A DNA stretch of 64,000 nucleotides from Candidatus Peregrinibacteria bacterium (GTDB taxonomy: Bacteria; Patescibacteriota; Gracilibacteria; UBA1369; GCA-2718715). Shown here in pieces: positions 55,681-63,409 of the stretch. Within the stretch, counting starts at the first letter, position 1. The number at the start of each line of letters is the position of its first letter. The notes beneath the pieces are model-generated. The model searched no databases, had not been told where the DNA came from, and saw nothing but the letters and a program-made list of their open reading frames with translations. The position numbers and the translations under genes are program-made. The stretch is from assembly GCA_014240275.1 (NCBI GenBank), contig JAAZXH010000016.1, positions 41,476 through 105,475 on the forward strand, read 5' to 3'.

Positions 55681-55705
55681 GTATAGGCTTTATGGTTGTT
55701 TTTAA
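55671..55705 (+). terminator. Terminator of the second SLH gene, overlapping the rpsJ promoter
   Basis: CAACTATAAA (55671-55680), 8-nt loop, TTTATGGTTG (55689-55698) with one T-G wobble, then TTTTT. It shares its left arm with the -10 box of the ribosomal promoter. Confidence 0.6.
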
Positions 55706-55712
55706 CTATAAG

Positions 55713-55806
55713 GTTTGAGACCAAACGGTCTTAAACAACTCGGAGTTTTAGAATAATCATCAGATTAATCATATGATAAACCGAGTTGTACACTCGGTTT
55801 ATTTTT
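55713..55806 (+). promoter_or_regulatory. Candidate attenuator leader of the S10 ribosomal operon
   Basis: Three elements are directly visible. A 10-bp hairpin GTTTGAGACC-AAAC-GGTCTTAAAC (55713-55736). A terminator ATAAACCGAG (55776-55785), TTGTACA loop, CTCGGTTTAT (55793-55802) plus ATTTTT. And ACAACTCGG (55735-55743), exactly complementary to CCGAGTTGT (55781-55789), the left arm and loop of the terminator. Pairing of the last two forms an antiterminator that excludes the terminator. ACAACTCGG also shares its first two bases with the first hairpin, so the helices can compete. The layout suggests ribosomal-protein feedback attenuation. Confidence 0.7.
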
Positions 55807-55823
55807 ATAATTTAACTTGTCCT

Positions 55824-56171
55824 ATGGCAGCGAAACAAAAATTAAGGATCAAGATCAAAGCCTTTGATCACACTATCCTAAACAAAGTTGCAGAACAAAT
55901 TCTACAAACTGCAATCGACTCTGGTGCAATGGTAGCAGGACCTATTCCCCTACCAACAAAAATTCAAAAGTTCACAGTACTACGTTCAACATTCGTGAAC
56001 AAAAAAGCACGTGATCAGTTCGAAATCAGAACACACGTTCGTCTAATCGACATCACTGAATCTACTCCAAGCACAATTGAACAGTTGACAAACCTACAAG
56101 TTCCAGCTGGTGTAGATATCGAAATCAAAATGATTAGCAGCGAAAAAGCTGTAAAAAAAGCTAAAAAGTAA
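55824..56171 (+). CDS. rpsJ: Ribosomal protein uS10
   Basis: 115 residues from the ATG at 55824; an in-frame ATG at 55773 lies inside the leader before the terminator hairpin and is rejected. Core: [61 protein letters not shown] Lys-rich tail of about 10 residues (EKAVKKAKK) exceeds the usual 103. First gene of the S10 operon; binds the 30S head and acts with NusB in antitermination. Confidence 0.97.
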   Translation: MAAKQKLRIKIKAFDHTILNKVAEQILQTAIDSGAMVAGPIPLPTKIQKFTVLRSTFVNKKARDQFEIRTHVRLIDITESTPSTIEQLTNLQVPAGVDIEIKMISSEKAVKKAKK

Positions 56172-56180
56172 ATTTTTGCA

Positions 56181-56209
56181 TTGACAAGGACTAAAAAAAC
56201 ATTTAAAGT
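56181..56209 (+). promoter_or_regulatory. Internal promoter upstream of rplC
   Basis: TTGACA (56181-56186), spacer 17, TAAAGT (56204-56209). The leader of about 45 nt contains an imperfect hairpin (AACGCAAA near 56213, TTTACGTT near 56228). Confidence 0.55.
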
Positions 56210-56260
56210 CTGAACGCAAACATATATTTACGTTTCAATATAACCTCTAAATAATTTATT

Positions 56261-56836
56261 ATGGCAGGAATCGTAGCCACTAAAGTTGGCATGACACAAA
56301 TCATCGATGAAAACGGATCAATGATCCCAGTAACAGTTTTAAAAGCTGAAGCTAATGTGATTCGTTCGATCAAAACCGAAGACAAACATGGCTATAACGC
56401 TATTGTTATCGGTTACAAAAGGAATAGTCGTAAAAAAGCTAATCCGTTTTACAAAACCAAAGAATTTAGAATCTCAAACGATTCAGAATTCAAAGCTGGT
56501 GAGGAAGTAACAACTCAAATCCTTGAAGGAATTGAAACTGTTAAACTTACTTCAACCTCAAAAGGTAAAGGTTTTGCTGGTGTAATTAAACGGCACAACT
56601 TTTCTCGAGGTCCAGAAACTCACGGTTCACATCATCACAGAGCTCCAGGTTCAATTGGTGGATGTGCAGCCCCAGGTAGAGTGTTACGTGGTAAAAAAAT
56701 GGCCGGTCATATGGGTAACCAAAAGGTTACAGTTAGACAAGCCAAAGTTGTTTATTTAAACCACGAACAAAATCTTATCGGTATCAAAGGATCAGTTCCA
56801 GGTGCCAAAAACAATATAGTCGAATTAGCCATTTAG
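56261..56836 (+). CDS. rplC: Ribosomal protein uL3
   Basis: 191 residues, about 15 shorter than typical. MAGIVATKVGMTQIIDENGSMIPVTVLK, the long loop reaching the peptidyl-transferase centre (KGFAGVIKRHNFSRGPETHGSHHHRAPGSIGGCAAPGRVLRGKKMAGHMGNQKVTVR) and the final SVPGAKNNIVEL are present. Ends in TAG, 2 nt before rplD. Confidence 0.97.
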   Translation: MAGIVATKVGMTQIIDENGSMIPVTVLKAEANVIRSIKTEDKHGYNAIVIGYKRNSRKKANPFYKTKEFRISNDSEFKAGEEVTTQILEGIETVKLTSTSKGKGFAGVIKRHNFSRGPETHGSHHHRAPGSIGGCAAPGRVLRGKKMAGHMGNQKVTVRQAKVVYLNHEQNLIGIKGSVPGAKNNIVELAI

Positions 56837-56838
56837 TT

Positions 56839-57465
56839 ATGAAAATCAAAGTATACAATCAAAAAGGCGAAGCTTCAAAAGAAATCACTCTACCAAAAGA
56901 AATTTTTGGACACGAATTCAGTGAAGCTCTAGTACACCAAGCCTTAATGAGACAATTATCAAACAAACGCAGTCCTATTGCACATACCCTAACTAAAGGT
57001 GAAGTTAGAGGTGGGGGTCGCAAACCATTCCGTCAAAAAGGAACTGGTCGTGCACGTCAAGGTTCTACAACTAACCCTATCTATCCAGGTGGTGGAGTAG
57101 CCTTCGGACCAAGAAACGACAGAAACTTCCAAAAAAACATGCCAAAGAAAATGAGAAGAAAAGCTCTATTCTGCGCACTTTCTTTGAAAGCAACCGAAAA
57201 AGCAATCTTCGGTTTAGACTCTTACAAAGACAAAGAACTAAAAACAAAGAATTTTGCAGACACTTTAGCAAAACTACCTGTTGAAAGAAATCTATTACTA
57301 GTTACTTCTGAAAAAGATGAAAACCTTAAAAGAGTTACATCAAACCTTCAAAATGTGAAAGTAATTACAGCTGGGTACTTAAACATTCACGACTTGGTGA
57401 AATACCGAAAAGTTTGTTTTGTGGGTGACAGTATTCAGAAAGCACAAGAAATATTCGCTAAATAA
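56839..57465 (+). CDS. rplD: Ribosomal protein uL4
   Basis: 208 residues. It has the tunnel loop KRSPIAHTLTKGEVRGGGRKPFRQKGTGRARQGSTTNPIYPGGGVAFGP and the conserved MPKKMRRKALFCALS. In other bacteria uL4 represses its own operon; here it is a candidate ligand for the 55713-55806 leader, an inference only. Confidence 0.97.
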   Translation: MKIKVYNQKGEASKEITLPKEIFGHEFSEALVHQALMRQLSNKRSPIAHTLTKGEVRGGGRKPFRQKGTGRARQGSTTNPIYPGGGVAFGPRNDRNFQKNMPKKMRRKALFCALSLKATEKAIFGLDSYKDKELKTKNFADTLAKLPVERNLLLVTSEKDENLKRVTSNLQNVKVITAGYLNIHDLVKYRKVCFVGDSIQKAQEIFAK

Positions 57466-57472
57466 TTATCCT

Positions 57473-57736
57473 ATGACTAAAATATCATTCCACACAACTG
57501 AACTTACTCAAAAACTCGCTGAAATTGGTCAATACACTTTCCTAGTACGCGGTAAACTCAATAAATCAGAGGCTAAGAAAGTCTTTGAAAAAGAGTATGG
57601 GCACAAAGTTCAATCAATCCAAGCTATGAACGTTCGCAAAAAAACTTCAAGAGGTGGTCGCTACACACGTAGACCAAATCTTAAAAAGTTTGTAGTAACA
57701 TTTGTAGGAAAAGCAAAAATAGAAATTAACGAATAG
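57473..57736 (+). CDS. rplW: Ribosomal protein uL23
   Basis: 87 residues from the ATG at 57473; an in-frame upstream start at 57419 overlaps rplD and is rejected. Core: YTFLVRGKLNKSEAKKVFEKEYGHKVQSIQAMNVRKK..RRPNLKKFVVTFVGKAKIE. It sits at the tunnel exit and docks trigger factor; its usual neighbour uL29 has no gene in this cluster. Confidence 0.95.
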   Translation: MTKISFHTTELTQKLAEIGQYTFLVRGKLNKSEAKKVFEKEYGHKVQSIQAMNVRKKTSRGGRYTRRPNLKKFVVTFVGKAKIEINE

Positions 57737-57740
57737 AACT

Positions 57741-58574
57741 ATGGCAATAAAAAGATACAAACCAACCACTCCGAGTCTACGACACATGACTACTAATGCA
57801 TTCGCAGAAATCACTAAATCTAAACCGGAGAAAAAACTTACGACTTTCATCAAAAACAAAGCTGGTCGTAATAACCAAGGTAAACTAACCGTTCGTCACC
57901 GTGGTGGTGGTCACAAAAGAAAATATAGAATTATTGACTTTGACCAAACCGCTAAACTAAACGTACCAGGTAAAGTTTCCTCTGTTGAATATGATCCAAA
58001 TCGATCTGCCTTCATTATGTTAGTAACATACGTTGATGGTGACAAAAGATATCACCTAGCTCCAAATGAAATTGCAGTTGGACAAACCATACTTACATCA
58101 GAAAAAGGAGAAATCATAACTGGTAACCGCATGCAACTCAAGAATATTCCAGTTGGTTACCCTATTCACAATCTAGAACTTACACCTAAAAAAGGTGGGC
58201 AAATCATCAAATCTGCTGGATCTTCTGGAAAAGTAGTTTCTCTAGACGGACCTAAAGCTCAAGTGGCTCTACCATCCGGAGAAATCCGCCTAGTACCAAA
58301 ACACTGTTATGGAACTATTGGTTCAGTTTCAAATCTTGACCACAGCAAAATCGTAATCGGTAAAGCTGGACGTTCTAGATGGATGAGAAAACGACCACAA
58401 GTTCGTGGTAAAGTAATGAACCCCTGTGATCACCCGCATGGTGGTGGTGAAGGTTCTAACCCAATTGGTTTAAAACATCCAAAAACACCATGGGGATTAC
58501 CTGCTCTTGGAGTTAAAACTAGAAAGCGCAAGAAATACTCCAATGCTTGCATTGTAAAAAGACGTAAAAAATAA
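57741..58574 (+). CDS. rplB: Ribosomal protein uL2
   Basis: 277 residues, full length. RHRGGGHKRKYRIIDFDQ, VEYDPNRSAFIMLVTYVDGDKRYHLAP and the C-terminal GKAGRSRWMRKRPQVRGKVMNPCDHPHGGGEG with the essential His are all intact. Starts 4 nt after rplW. Confidence 0.98.
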   Translation: MAIKRYKPTTPSLRHMTTNAFAEITKSKPEKKLTTFIKNKAGRNNQGKLTVRHRGGGHKRKYRIIDFDQTAKLNVPGKVSSVEYDPNRSAFIMLVTYVDGDKRYHLAPNEIAVGQTILTSEKGEIITGNRMQLKNIPVGYPIHNLELTPKKGGQIIKSAGSSGKVVSLDGPKAQVALPSGEIRLVPKHCYGTIGSVSNLDHSKIVIGKAGRSRWMRKRPQVRGKVMNPCDHPHGGGEGSNPIGLKHPKTPWGLPALGVKTRKRKKYSNACIVKRRKK

Positions 58575-58584
58575 TTAATTTAAT

Positions 58585-58845
58585 ATGGCAAGAAGTTTAA
58601 AAAAAGGTTTCTATGTTTGTCCAAATCTAGCTAAAAAAGTTCAAGCTATGATTGAATCAGGCAAAAAACAAGTTATCAAAACATGGGCCCGAAGTTCTGC
58701 AATCTCTCCAGACTTTGTAGGATACACATTCGCAGTCCACAATGGAAAAGAATTCCTACCAGTACTCATATCTGAACAAATGATCGGACATAAACTTGGA
58801 GAATTCGCACCAACCAGAAAATTTGGTGGTCACCCAACTAACTAA
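58585..58845 (+). CDS. rpsS: Ribosomal protein uS19
   Basis: 86 residues. [69 protein letters not shown] is the full uS19 signature. Forms the 30S head with uS13. Standard S10-operon position. Confidence 0.98.
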   Translation: MARSLKKGFYVCPNLAKKVQAMIESGKKQVIKTWARSSAISPDFVGYTFAVHNGKEFLPVLISEQMIGHKLGEFAPTRKFGGHPTN

Positions 58846-58857
58846 CAATTATAAATC

Positions 58858-59214
58858 ATGCAAGCAACACTTAAAAACGCACGTATCACGCCTAAAAAAG
58901 CTAACTTAGTAGCTTCTATGATTCGTAATGAAAATGCAGAACAAGCACTTCACACTTTAGAATTCACTCCTAAAAAGGCAGCTAGAATTCTATACAAAGT
59001 TCTTCAAAGCGCTATCAGTAACGCTGAAACAAATTTCAAACAATCTGCAAAAAATCTTTACGTTCAAGAAGTAAAAGTTTCTAAAGGAATGAGAATGAAA
59101 AGAAGTCAACCAATCTCACGTGGTCGCGCACATCCAATTCTAAAAGATGCCTCTCATATTCAAATTATTTTGGCATCAAATGTTCCAGCAACTACTACAA
59201 GTAATAAAAAATAA
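58858..59214 (+). CDS. rplV: Ribosomal protein uL22
   Basis: 118 residues. NARITPKKANLVASMIRNENAEQALHTLEFTPKKAARILYKVLQSAISNAE and the tunnel-lining hairpin KGMRMKRSQPISRGRAHPILKDASHIQIIL. A short Thr/Ser/Lys tail follows. Binds 23S rRNA and lines the exit tunnel. Confidence 0.97.
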   Translation: MQATLKNARITPKKANLVASMIRNENAEQALHTLEFTPKKAARILYKVLQSAISNAETNFKQSAKNLYVQEVKVSKGMRMKRSQPISRGRAHPILKDASHIQIILASNVPATTTSNKK

Positions 59215-59223
59215 TTAATAACT

Positions 59224-59856
59224 ATGGGAAAAAAAGTACATCCATTTGTGCACCGCTTAGGTACTACAACCACTTGGAGATCTAAATGGTTTGCCAACAA
59301 CAAGCAATACAAGCACGATCTTAGACTAGACTTAGACATCAGAGAACACCTCGATGCGCTATTCAAATTCAAAGCAGTATCAAATACTGAAGTTCAAATT
59401 TCAGGACAAACAATCATCTTGGATATTCATGCAGCTAAACCAGGTTTAATTATCGGACAACAAGGTTCTAAAATCGATAAGCTTAAAGAAGAACTAGCTG
59501 CCAAATTCAACAAAACGTTTGTAATCAACGTACACGAAATACCTAAACCAAGTATCGATGCCAAGGTTGTATGTGAAAAAATTGTTATGCAACTAGAACA
59601 TAGAATCAGTTTCAGAAGAGCTGCCAAAACAGCAATTGAACATGCAATGAACGACGGAGCTCAAGGAATCAAGATCAAAATCAGCGGTCGTCTTAACGGA
59701 GTAGATATAGCTCGTTCTGAATTTTTCATCAAAGGTCGCTTGCCACTTCAAACTATCCGTTCCAATATTGACTACTCATACCAAACAGCAGCTACTGCTT
59801 ACGGAGTACTAGGAATTAAAGTCTGGATCTACAAAGGTGACATCTTTAAAAAATAA
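59224..59856 (+). CDS. rpsC: Ribosomal protein uS3
   Basis: 210 residues. Starts GKKVHPFVHRLGTTTTWRSKWFANNKQY, with a KH domain motif LIIGQQGSKIDKLKEEL and the C-terminal ARSEFFIKGRLPLQTIRSNIDYSYQTAATAYGVLGIKVWIYKGDIF. Near the usual length. mRNA entry-site helicase component. Confidence 0.98.
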   Translation: MGKKVHPFVHRLGTTTTWRSKWFANNKQYKHDLRLDLDIREHLDALFKFKAVSNTEVQISGQTIILDIHAAKPGLIIGQQGSKIDKLKEELAAKFNKTFVINVHEIPKPSIDAKVVCEKIVMQLEHRISFRRAAKTAIEHAMNDGAQGIKIKISGRLNGVDIARSEFFIKGRLPLQTIRSNIDYSYQTAATAYGVLGIKVWIYKGDIFKK

Positions 59857-59860
59857 TAAC

Positions 59861-59888
59861 TTGATTTTTCAAGAAAAACCACTATAAT
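59861..59888 (+). promoter_or_regulatory. Internal promoter upstream of rplP
   Basis: TTGATT (59861-59866), spacer 16, TATAAT (59883-59888), ending 21 nt before the rplP ATG, the same geometry as at stand-alone genes. It splits the ribosomal operon. Confidence 0.7.
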
Positions 59889-59909
59889 CTTTAAGCCGTA
59901 AATATTACA

Positions 59910-60338
59910 ATGCAAATTCCAAAAAAGACTAAATACCGAAAACCCCACCGCGGGCGCAAATCTCAAGCGCGTATCGCAAGAGAAAGAGCGACTCGCAACA
60001 ACACTCTTTCATATGGAAACTTTGGTTTACAAATCAAAGAAGGTTGCGAAATGACTAGTCGTCAAATCGAAGCTGCACGTCGTGTAATTGCAAGAGAAAC
60101 TAAACGTGATGGTAAAATTTGGATCAATGTCTTTCCTCACAAGGCTATCACTTCTAAAGGAGATGATATCCCAATGGGTAAAGGTAAGGGTACTCCAGAT
60201 TTCTTCGTAGCTAGTCTAAAAGCTGGTTCAGTTATCTTCGAAATAGCAGGGATTAAAGAAGAAATTGCAAGAGAGGCTCTAAAGCAAGCTGGCTACAAAC
60301 TACCAGTCCCATGTAAAGTAATAAGTAAACACATTTAA
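59910..60338 (+). CDS. rplP: Ribosomal protein uL16
   Basis: 142 residues. PKKTKYRKPHRGRK, GNFGLQIKEGCEMTSRQIEAARRVIARETKRDGKIWINVFPHKAITSKGDDIPMGKGKGTPDFFVA is the complete signature. Its stop is 2 nt from rpsQ; the rpmC gene that normally follows is absent. Confidence 0.98.
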   Translation: MQIPKKTKYRKPHRGRKSQARIARERATRNNTLSYGNFGLQIKEGCEMTSRQIEAARRVIARETKRDGKIWINVFPHKAITSKGDDIPMGKGKGTPDFFVASLKAGSVIFEIAGIKEEIAREALKQAGYKLPVPCKVISKHI

Positions 60339-60340
60339 TT

Positions 60341-60583
60341 ATGAGAACGCAAAAAGGAACAGTTGTATCAAATAAAATGGATAAAACCGTAGTTATAGAA
60401 GTTATCAGCTTTGAACCACACCCACTATACAAAAAAAGATACCGTAAAGTATCTAAACTTAAGGCAAGAGACGAAAAAAACGAATGTCAAATCGGCGACA
60501 CTGTAACGATCACTGAAACTCGCCCCTATTCTAAATCAGTTTACTTTAAAGTCACTTCACGCACTTTAGCTACTAACAATTAA
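60341..60583 (+). CDS. rpsQ: Ribosomal protein uS17
   Basis: 80 residues. [67 protein letters not shown]-fold 16S binder. It directly follows rplP, with no uL29 gene between. Confidence 0.97.
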   Translation: MRTQKGTVVSNKMDKTVVIEVISFEPHPLYKKRYRKVSKLKARDEKNECQIGDTVTITETRPYSKSVYFKVTSRTLATNN

Positions 60584-60585
60584 AA

Positions 60586-60954
60586 ATGATTCAAGCACAA
60601 ACAAAGTTAAAAGTAGCGGATAATTCTGGAGCCAAATTAGTACAATGTATTAAAGTACTAAAGGGTTCTAAACGCAGATATGCCAATATCGGTGATGTAA
60701 TAGTTGTTGCAGTTAAACTAGCATCTCCAACTGGTAACGTAAAACGTAAAGCTGTAGTAAGAGCTTTGGTGGTACGAACCAGAAAAGGTATTTCCCGTAA
60801 AGATGGTATTCGACTTCGGTTCGACGAAAACGCTGTAGTTATCATTGATAACAACGGTCAACCAAAAGCCAGTCGTGTATTCGGTCCAGTTGCTCGTGAG
60901 CTACGCGAGCTAGGGTACCAAAAAATTATTTCATTAGCACCTGACGTTATTTAA
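60586..60954 (+). CDS. rplN: Ribosomal protein uL14
   Basis: 122 residues, the standard length. [25 protein letters not shown], and [55 protein letters not shown]. Contacts 16S helix 14 in bridge B8. Confidence 0.98.
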   Translation: MIQAQTKLKVADNSGAKLVQCIKVLKGSKRRYANIGDVIVVAVKLASPTGNVKRKAVVRALVVRTRKGISRKDGIRLRFDENAVVIIDNNGQPKASRVFGPVARELRELGYQKIISLAPDVI

Positions 60955-60955
60955 T

Positions 60956-61288
60956 ATGCAAAAAATAAAAGTAGGAGACAAAGTCTATCTTATCGCCGGG
61001 AAACTAAACGTTGCTAAATCTGAAAACAAAGCTCAAATTGCAACAGTATTAAAAGTTGACCAAGCTAAGGCTAAGGTACAAGTAGACTTGCTCACAAGAA
61101 AAAAATTCAAAAAACGCTCAATGGAAGGACCAGGTGAAATCACAGAAATTAACCCATGGATCTCCATCTCAAACGTAGCAATCATAGACCCTAAGACCAA
61201 CCAACCAACACGCGTTGGAATCAAGGTTGGTAAAGACGGATCTAAAGTAAGATTTGCTAAAAAATCAGGTACAGTACTTGATAAATAA
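60956..61288 (+). CDS. rplX: Ribosomal protein uL24
   Basis: 110 residues. KOW motif near the N-terminus (KIKVGDKVYLIAGK), GPGEITEINPWISISNVAIIDPKTNQPTRVGIKV. One base separates it from rplN. Assembly initiator of the 50S. Confidence 0.95.
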   Translation: MQKIKVGDKVYLIAGKLNVAKSENKAQIATVLKVDQAKAKVQVDLLTRKKFKKRSMEGPGEITEINPWISISNVAIIDPKTNQPTRVGIKVGKDGSKVRFAKKSGTVLDK

Positions 61289-61305
61289 TAGATTAACGAT
61301 ACACA

Positions 61306-61839
61306 ATGAAAGCTTTAACACATAAAGACATCATCAAACAACTTATGGAAGAACTAGGGATCAAGAATCCTATGTCATGCCCTAGACTCCAAAAAATAGT
61401 TGTATCGGCTGGAGTTGGGAAACTAGCTCAATCAGATAAAAAGATTGTAAAAGACGTCGTAGAGAACCTTAAGCTAATTACTGGTCAAAATCCAACAATC
61501 CGTAAAGCCAGACTGTCAATCTCTAACTTCAAACTTAGAGAAGGTCAACCAGTTGGAGTGTCAGTTACCCTTAGAGGTGAACATATGTACCAATTCTTAC
61601 ACAGATTGGTAAATATCGTTTTACCACGTGTAAGAGACCTTAAACCAATTAACCCAAAAAGTTTTGATGGTAATGGGAATATATCAATCGGTTTACGAGA
61701 CCACCTAGTTTTTCCAGAAATTAATCCAGACGACATTGTAATTAGTCACGGAATGCAAATCAATTTGCAAACTAGTGCTAAAAACAACGAAGAAGGCCTA
61801 GCTCTTCTCAAACAATATAATCTTCCATTTAAAAAATAA
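61306..61839 (+). CDS. rplE: Ribosomal protein uL5
   Basis: 177 residues. [71 protein letters not shown] and [19 protein letters not shown]. 5S rRNA binder of the central protuberance. Confidence 0.98.
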   Translation: MKALTHKDIIKQLMEELGIKNPMSCPRLQKIVVSAGVGKLAQSDKKIVKDVVENLKLITGQNPTIRKARLSISNFKLREGQPVGVSVTLRGEHMYQFLHRLVNIVLPRVRDLKPINPKSFDGNGNISIGLRDHLVFPEINPDDIVISHGMQINLQTSAKNNEEGLALLKQYNLPFKK

Positions 61840-61841
61840 TT

Positions 61842-62066
61842 ATGGCCAGAAAAGCATCGATCGTAAAAGATCTAAGAAGAAAAACCGAAATTCTCAAGAA
61901 ACTTTCTGAAGGGAAAAAGCCAAAATTCCGAACCAGATTAGTAAATCGCTGCCACATATGTGGTCGTAGACGCGGTTATATTAGAAAGTTTGATTTGTGC
62001 AGAATTTGCCTTCGAGAAAAAGCTTCAGATGGACTGATTATGGGGATGACTAAATCATCTTGGTAA
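61842..62066 (+). CDS. rpsN: Ribosomal protein uS14, zinc-binding type
   Basis: 74 residues, longer than the usual 61 of the zinc form because of an N-terminal Lys/Arg-rich extension. Four cysteines form the zinc ribbon ([20 protein letters not shown]), then [18 protein letters not shown]. The C+ form marks an ancestral-type or Gram-positive-like ribosome. Confidence 0.97.
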   Translation: MARKASIVKDLRRKTEILKKLSEGKKPKFRTRLVNRCHICGRRRGYIRKFDLCRICLREKASDGLIMGMTKSSW

Positions 62067-62084
62067 ACAATTAATAATACTCTT

Positions 62085-62468
62085 ATGTACACAGATACTA
62101 TTGCAGACTTGCTAACAAGAATCAGAAATGCTATTCAAGCAAGACAAGAAATAACAAAAGCTCCCTACTCTCGGTTCAAACACGATATTTGTAACTTACT
62201 TGTGAAAAAAAACTTTCTAAAAGGAGTTAAAAAAATCAAAGAAGACCACGATATGTTAGAAATTGAACTCGGTGGAGAAAGAGAATTCCGTTTAACTTTT
62301 AAAAGAGTTAGTAAATCAGGACAACGGATCTACTTCAAAGCAAAAGAATTCAAAAACATTAAAAACGGACTTGGGATCCAAGTCGTATCTACATCACAAG
62401 GTTTAATGACAGGTATGGAAGCTAAAAAACAAAACCTCGGTGGTGAAGTAATATGCGAAATATACTAA
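62085..62468 (+). CDS. rpsH: Ribosomal protein uS8
   Basis: 127 residues. MYTDTIADLLTRIRNAIQARQEITKAPYSRFKHDICNLL, and the final GLGIQVVSTSQGLMTGMEAKKQNLGGEVICEIY. Primary binder of 16S helix 21; autorepresses the spc operon in E. coli. Confidence 0.98.
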   Translation: MYTDTIADLLTRIRNAIQARQEITKAPYSRFKHDICNLLVKKNFLKGVKKIKEDHDMLEIELGGEREFRLTFKRVSKSGQRIYFKAKEFKNIKNGLGIQVVSTSQGLMTGMEAKKQNLGGEVICEIY

Positions 62469-62487
62469 TTATATTAATTTAGAAATC

Positions 62488-63045
62488 ATGTCACGTATAG
62501 GAAAATTACCAATCCCAGTACCAAGTAGTCTACAAGTAGAGATCAAAAATGGAATTGTAACTATCAAAAACTCAGCTGCTCAACTAAGTCAAGCTATCGA
62601 AACCGACCTAATTGCAGTAAAATTTGATACAGAAGCTAAACAAATCATCATCGAAAGAAAAGATGATAGTAAAGAAGCTAAATCATTCCATGGTTTATAC
62701 CGATCACTACTTAATAACATGGTAATCGGATTAGACAAAGGATACAAAAAAATCCTAGAAATTCATGGTGTGGGTTACAGAGTAAAAATCTCAGGCAACA
62801 AATTAGATTTAAGCCTTGGTTTCTCTCATCCAGTAATCTATGAAGTTCCGAAAGAAATCACAGTATCTAGCGAAAAAAGCAAAATTCCAAATATTATCCT
62901 CGAAAGTTACGACAAACAACTACTTGGAGAAGTAGCCGCTAAAATACGATCATTTCGAAAACCTGAACCTTACAAAGGAAAAGGAATACGCTACCACGAC
63001 GAAGTGGTTAGACGTAAAGCAGGTAAAACTGCCGCTAAAGCTTAA
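62488..63045 (+). CDS. rplF: Ribosomal protein uL6
   Basis: 185 residues. MSRIGKLPIPVPSSLQVEIKNGIVTIK, duplicated domains, and the C-terminal signature KIRSFRKPEPYKGKGIRYHDEVVRRKAGKTAAK. Located near the factor-binding site. Confidence 0.98.
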   Translation: MSRIGKLPIPVPSSLQVEIKNGIVTIKNSAAQLSQAIETDLIAVKFDTEAKQIIIERKDDSKEAKSFHGLYRSLLNNMVIGLDKGYKKILEIHGVGYRVKISGNKLDLSLGFSHPVIYEVPKEITVSSEKSKIPNIILESYDKQLLGEVAAKIRSFRKPEPYKGKGIRYHDEVVRRKAGKTAAKA

Positions 63046-63057
63046 TAAAAATTGATT

Positions 63058-63399
63058 ATGACTAACAATATAGCACGCAAAAAACGTCATCGCAGAATTC
63101 GTTCCAAGGTAGTTGGTACTAGTCAAAGACCAAGATTAAATGTCTTTAGATCAAACCAATTCATCTACGCACAAATCATTGATGACGCAACCGGAAAAAC
63201 TATTTGCCAAGCATCAGACATGAAAAACAAAGGCAAAAAAACCAAACTCGAATCTTCGAAAGAAGTAGGAGTAGCAATCGCAGCAGCCGCAATGAAACTT
63301 AAAATCGATACTGTAGTCTTCGACCGTGGAGGATATAAGTATCATGGTATAGTAAAAGCACTTGCTGAAGGAGCAAAAGAAAACGGACTAAAATTTTAA
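63058..63399 (+). CDS. rplR: Ribosomal protein uL18
   Basis: 113 residues from the ATG at 63058; an in-frame TTG two codons earlier is not needed. [43 protein letters not shown] and [27 protein letters not shown]. 5S rRNA binder. Confidence 0.97.
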   Translation: MTNNIARKKRHRRIRSKVVGTSQRPRLNVFRSNQFIYAQIIDDATGKTICQASDMKNKGKKTKLESSKEVGVAIAAAAMKLKIDTVVFDRGGYKYHGIVKALAEGAKENGLKF

Positions 63400-63409
63400 A
63401 TTTTAAGAA

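Noticed and set aside
60338-60341. Overlooked rpmC hidden in another frame between rplP and rpsQ
   Set aside because: Only 2 nt lie between the genes and no alternative frame across the junction gives uL29-like sequence.
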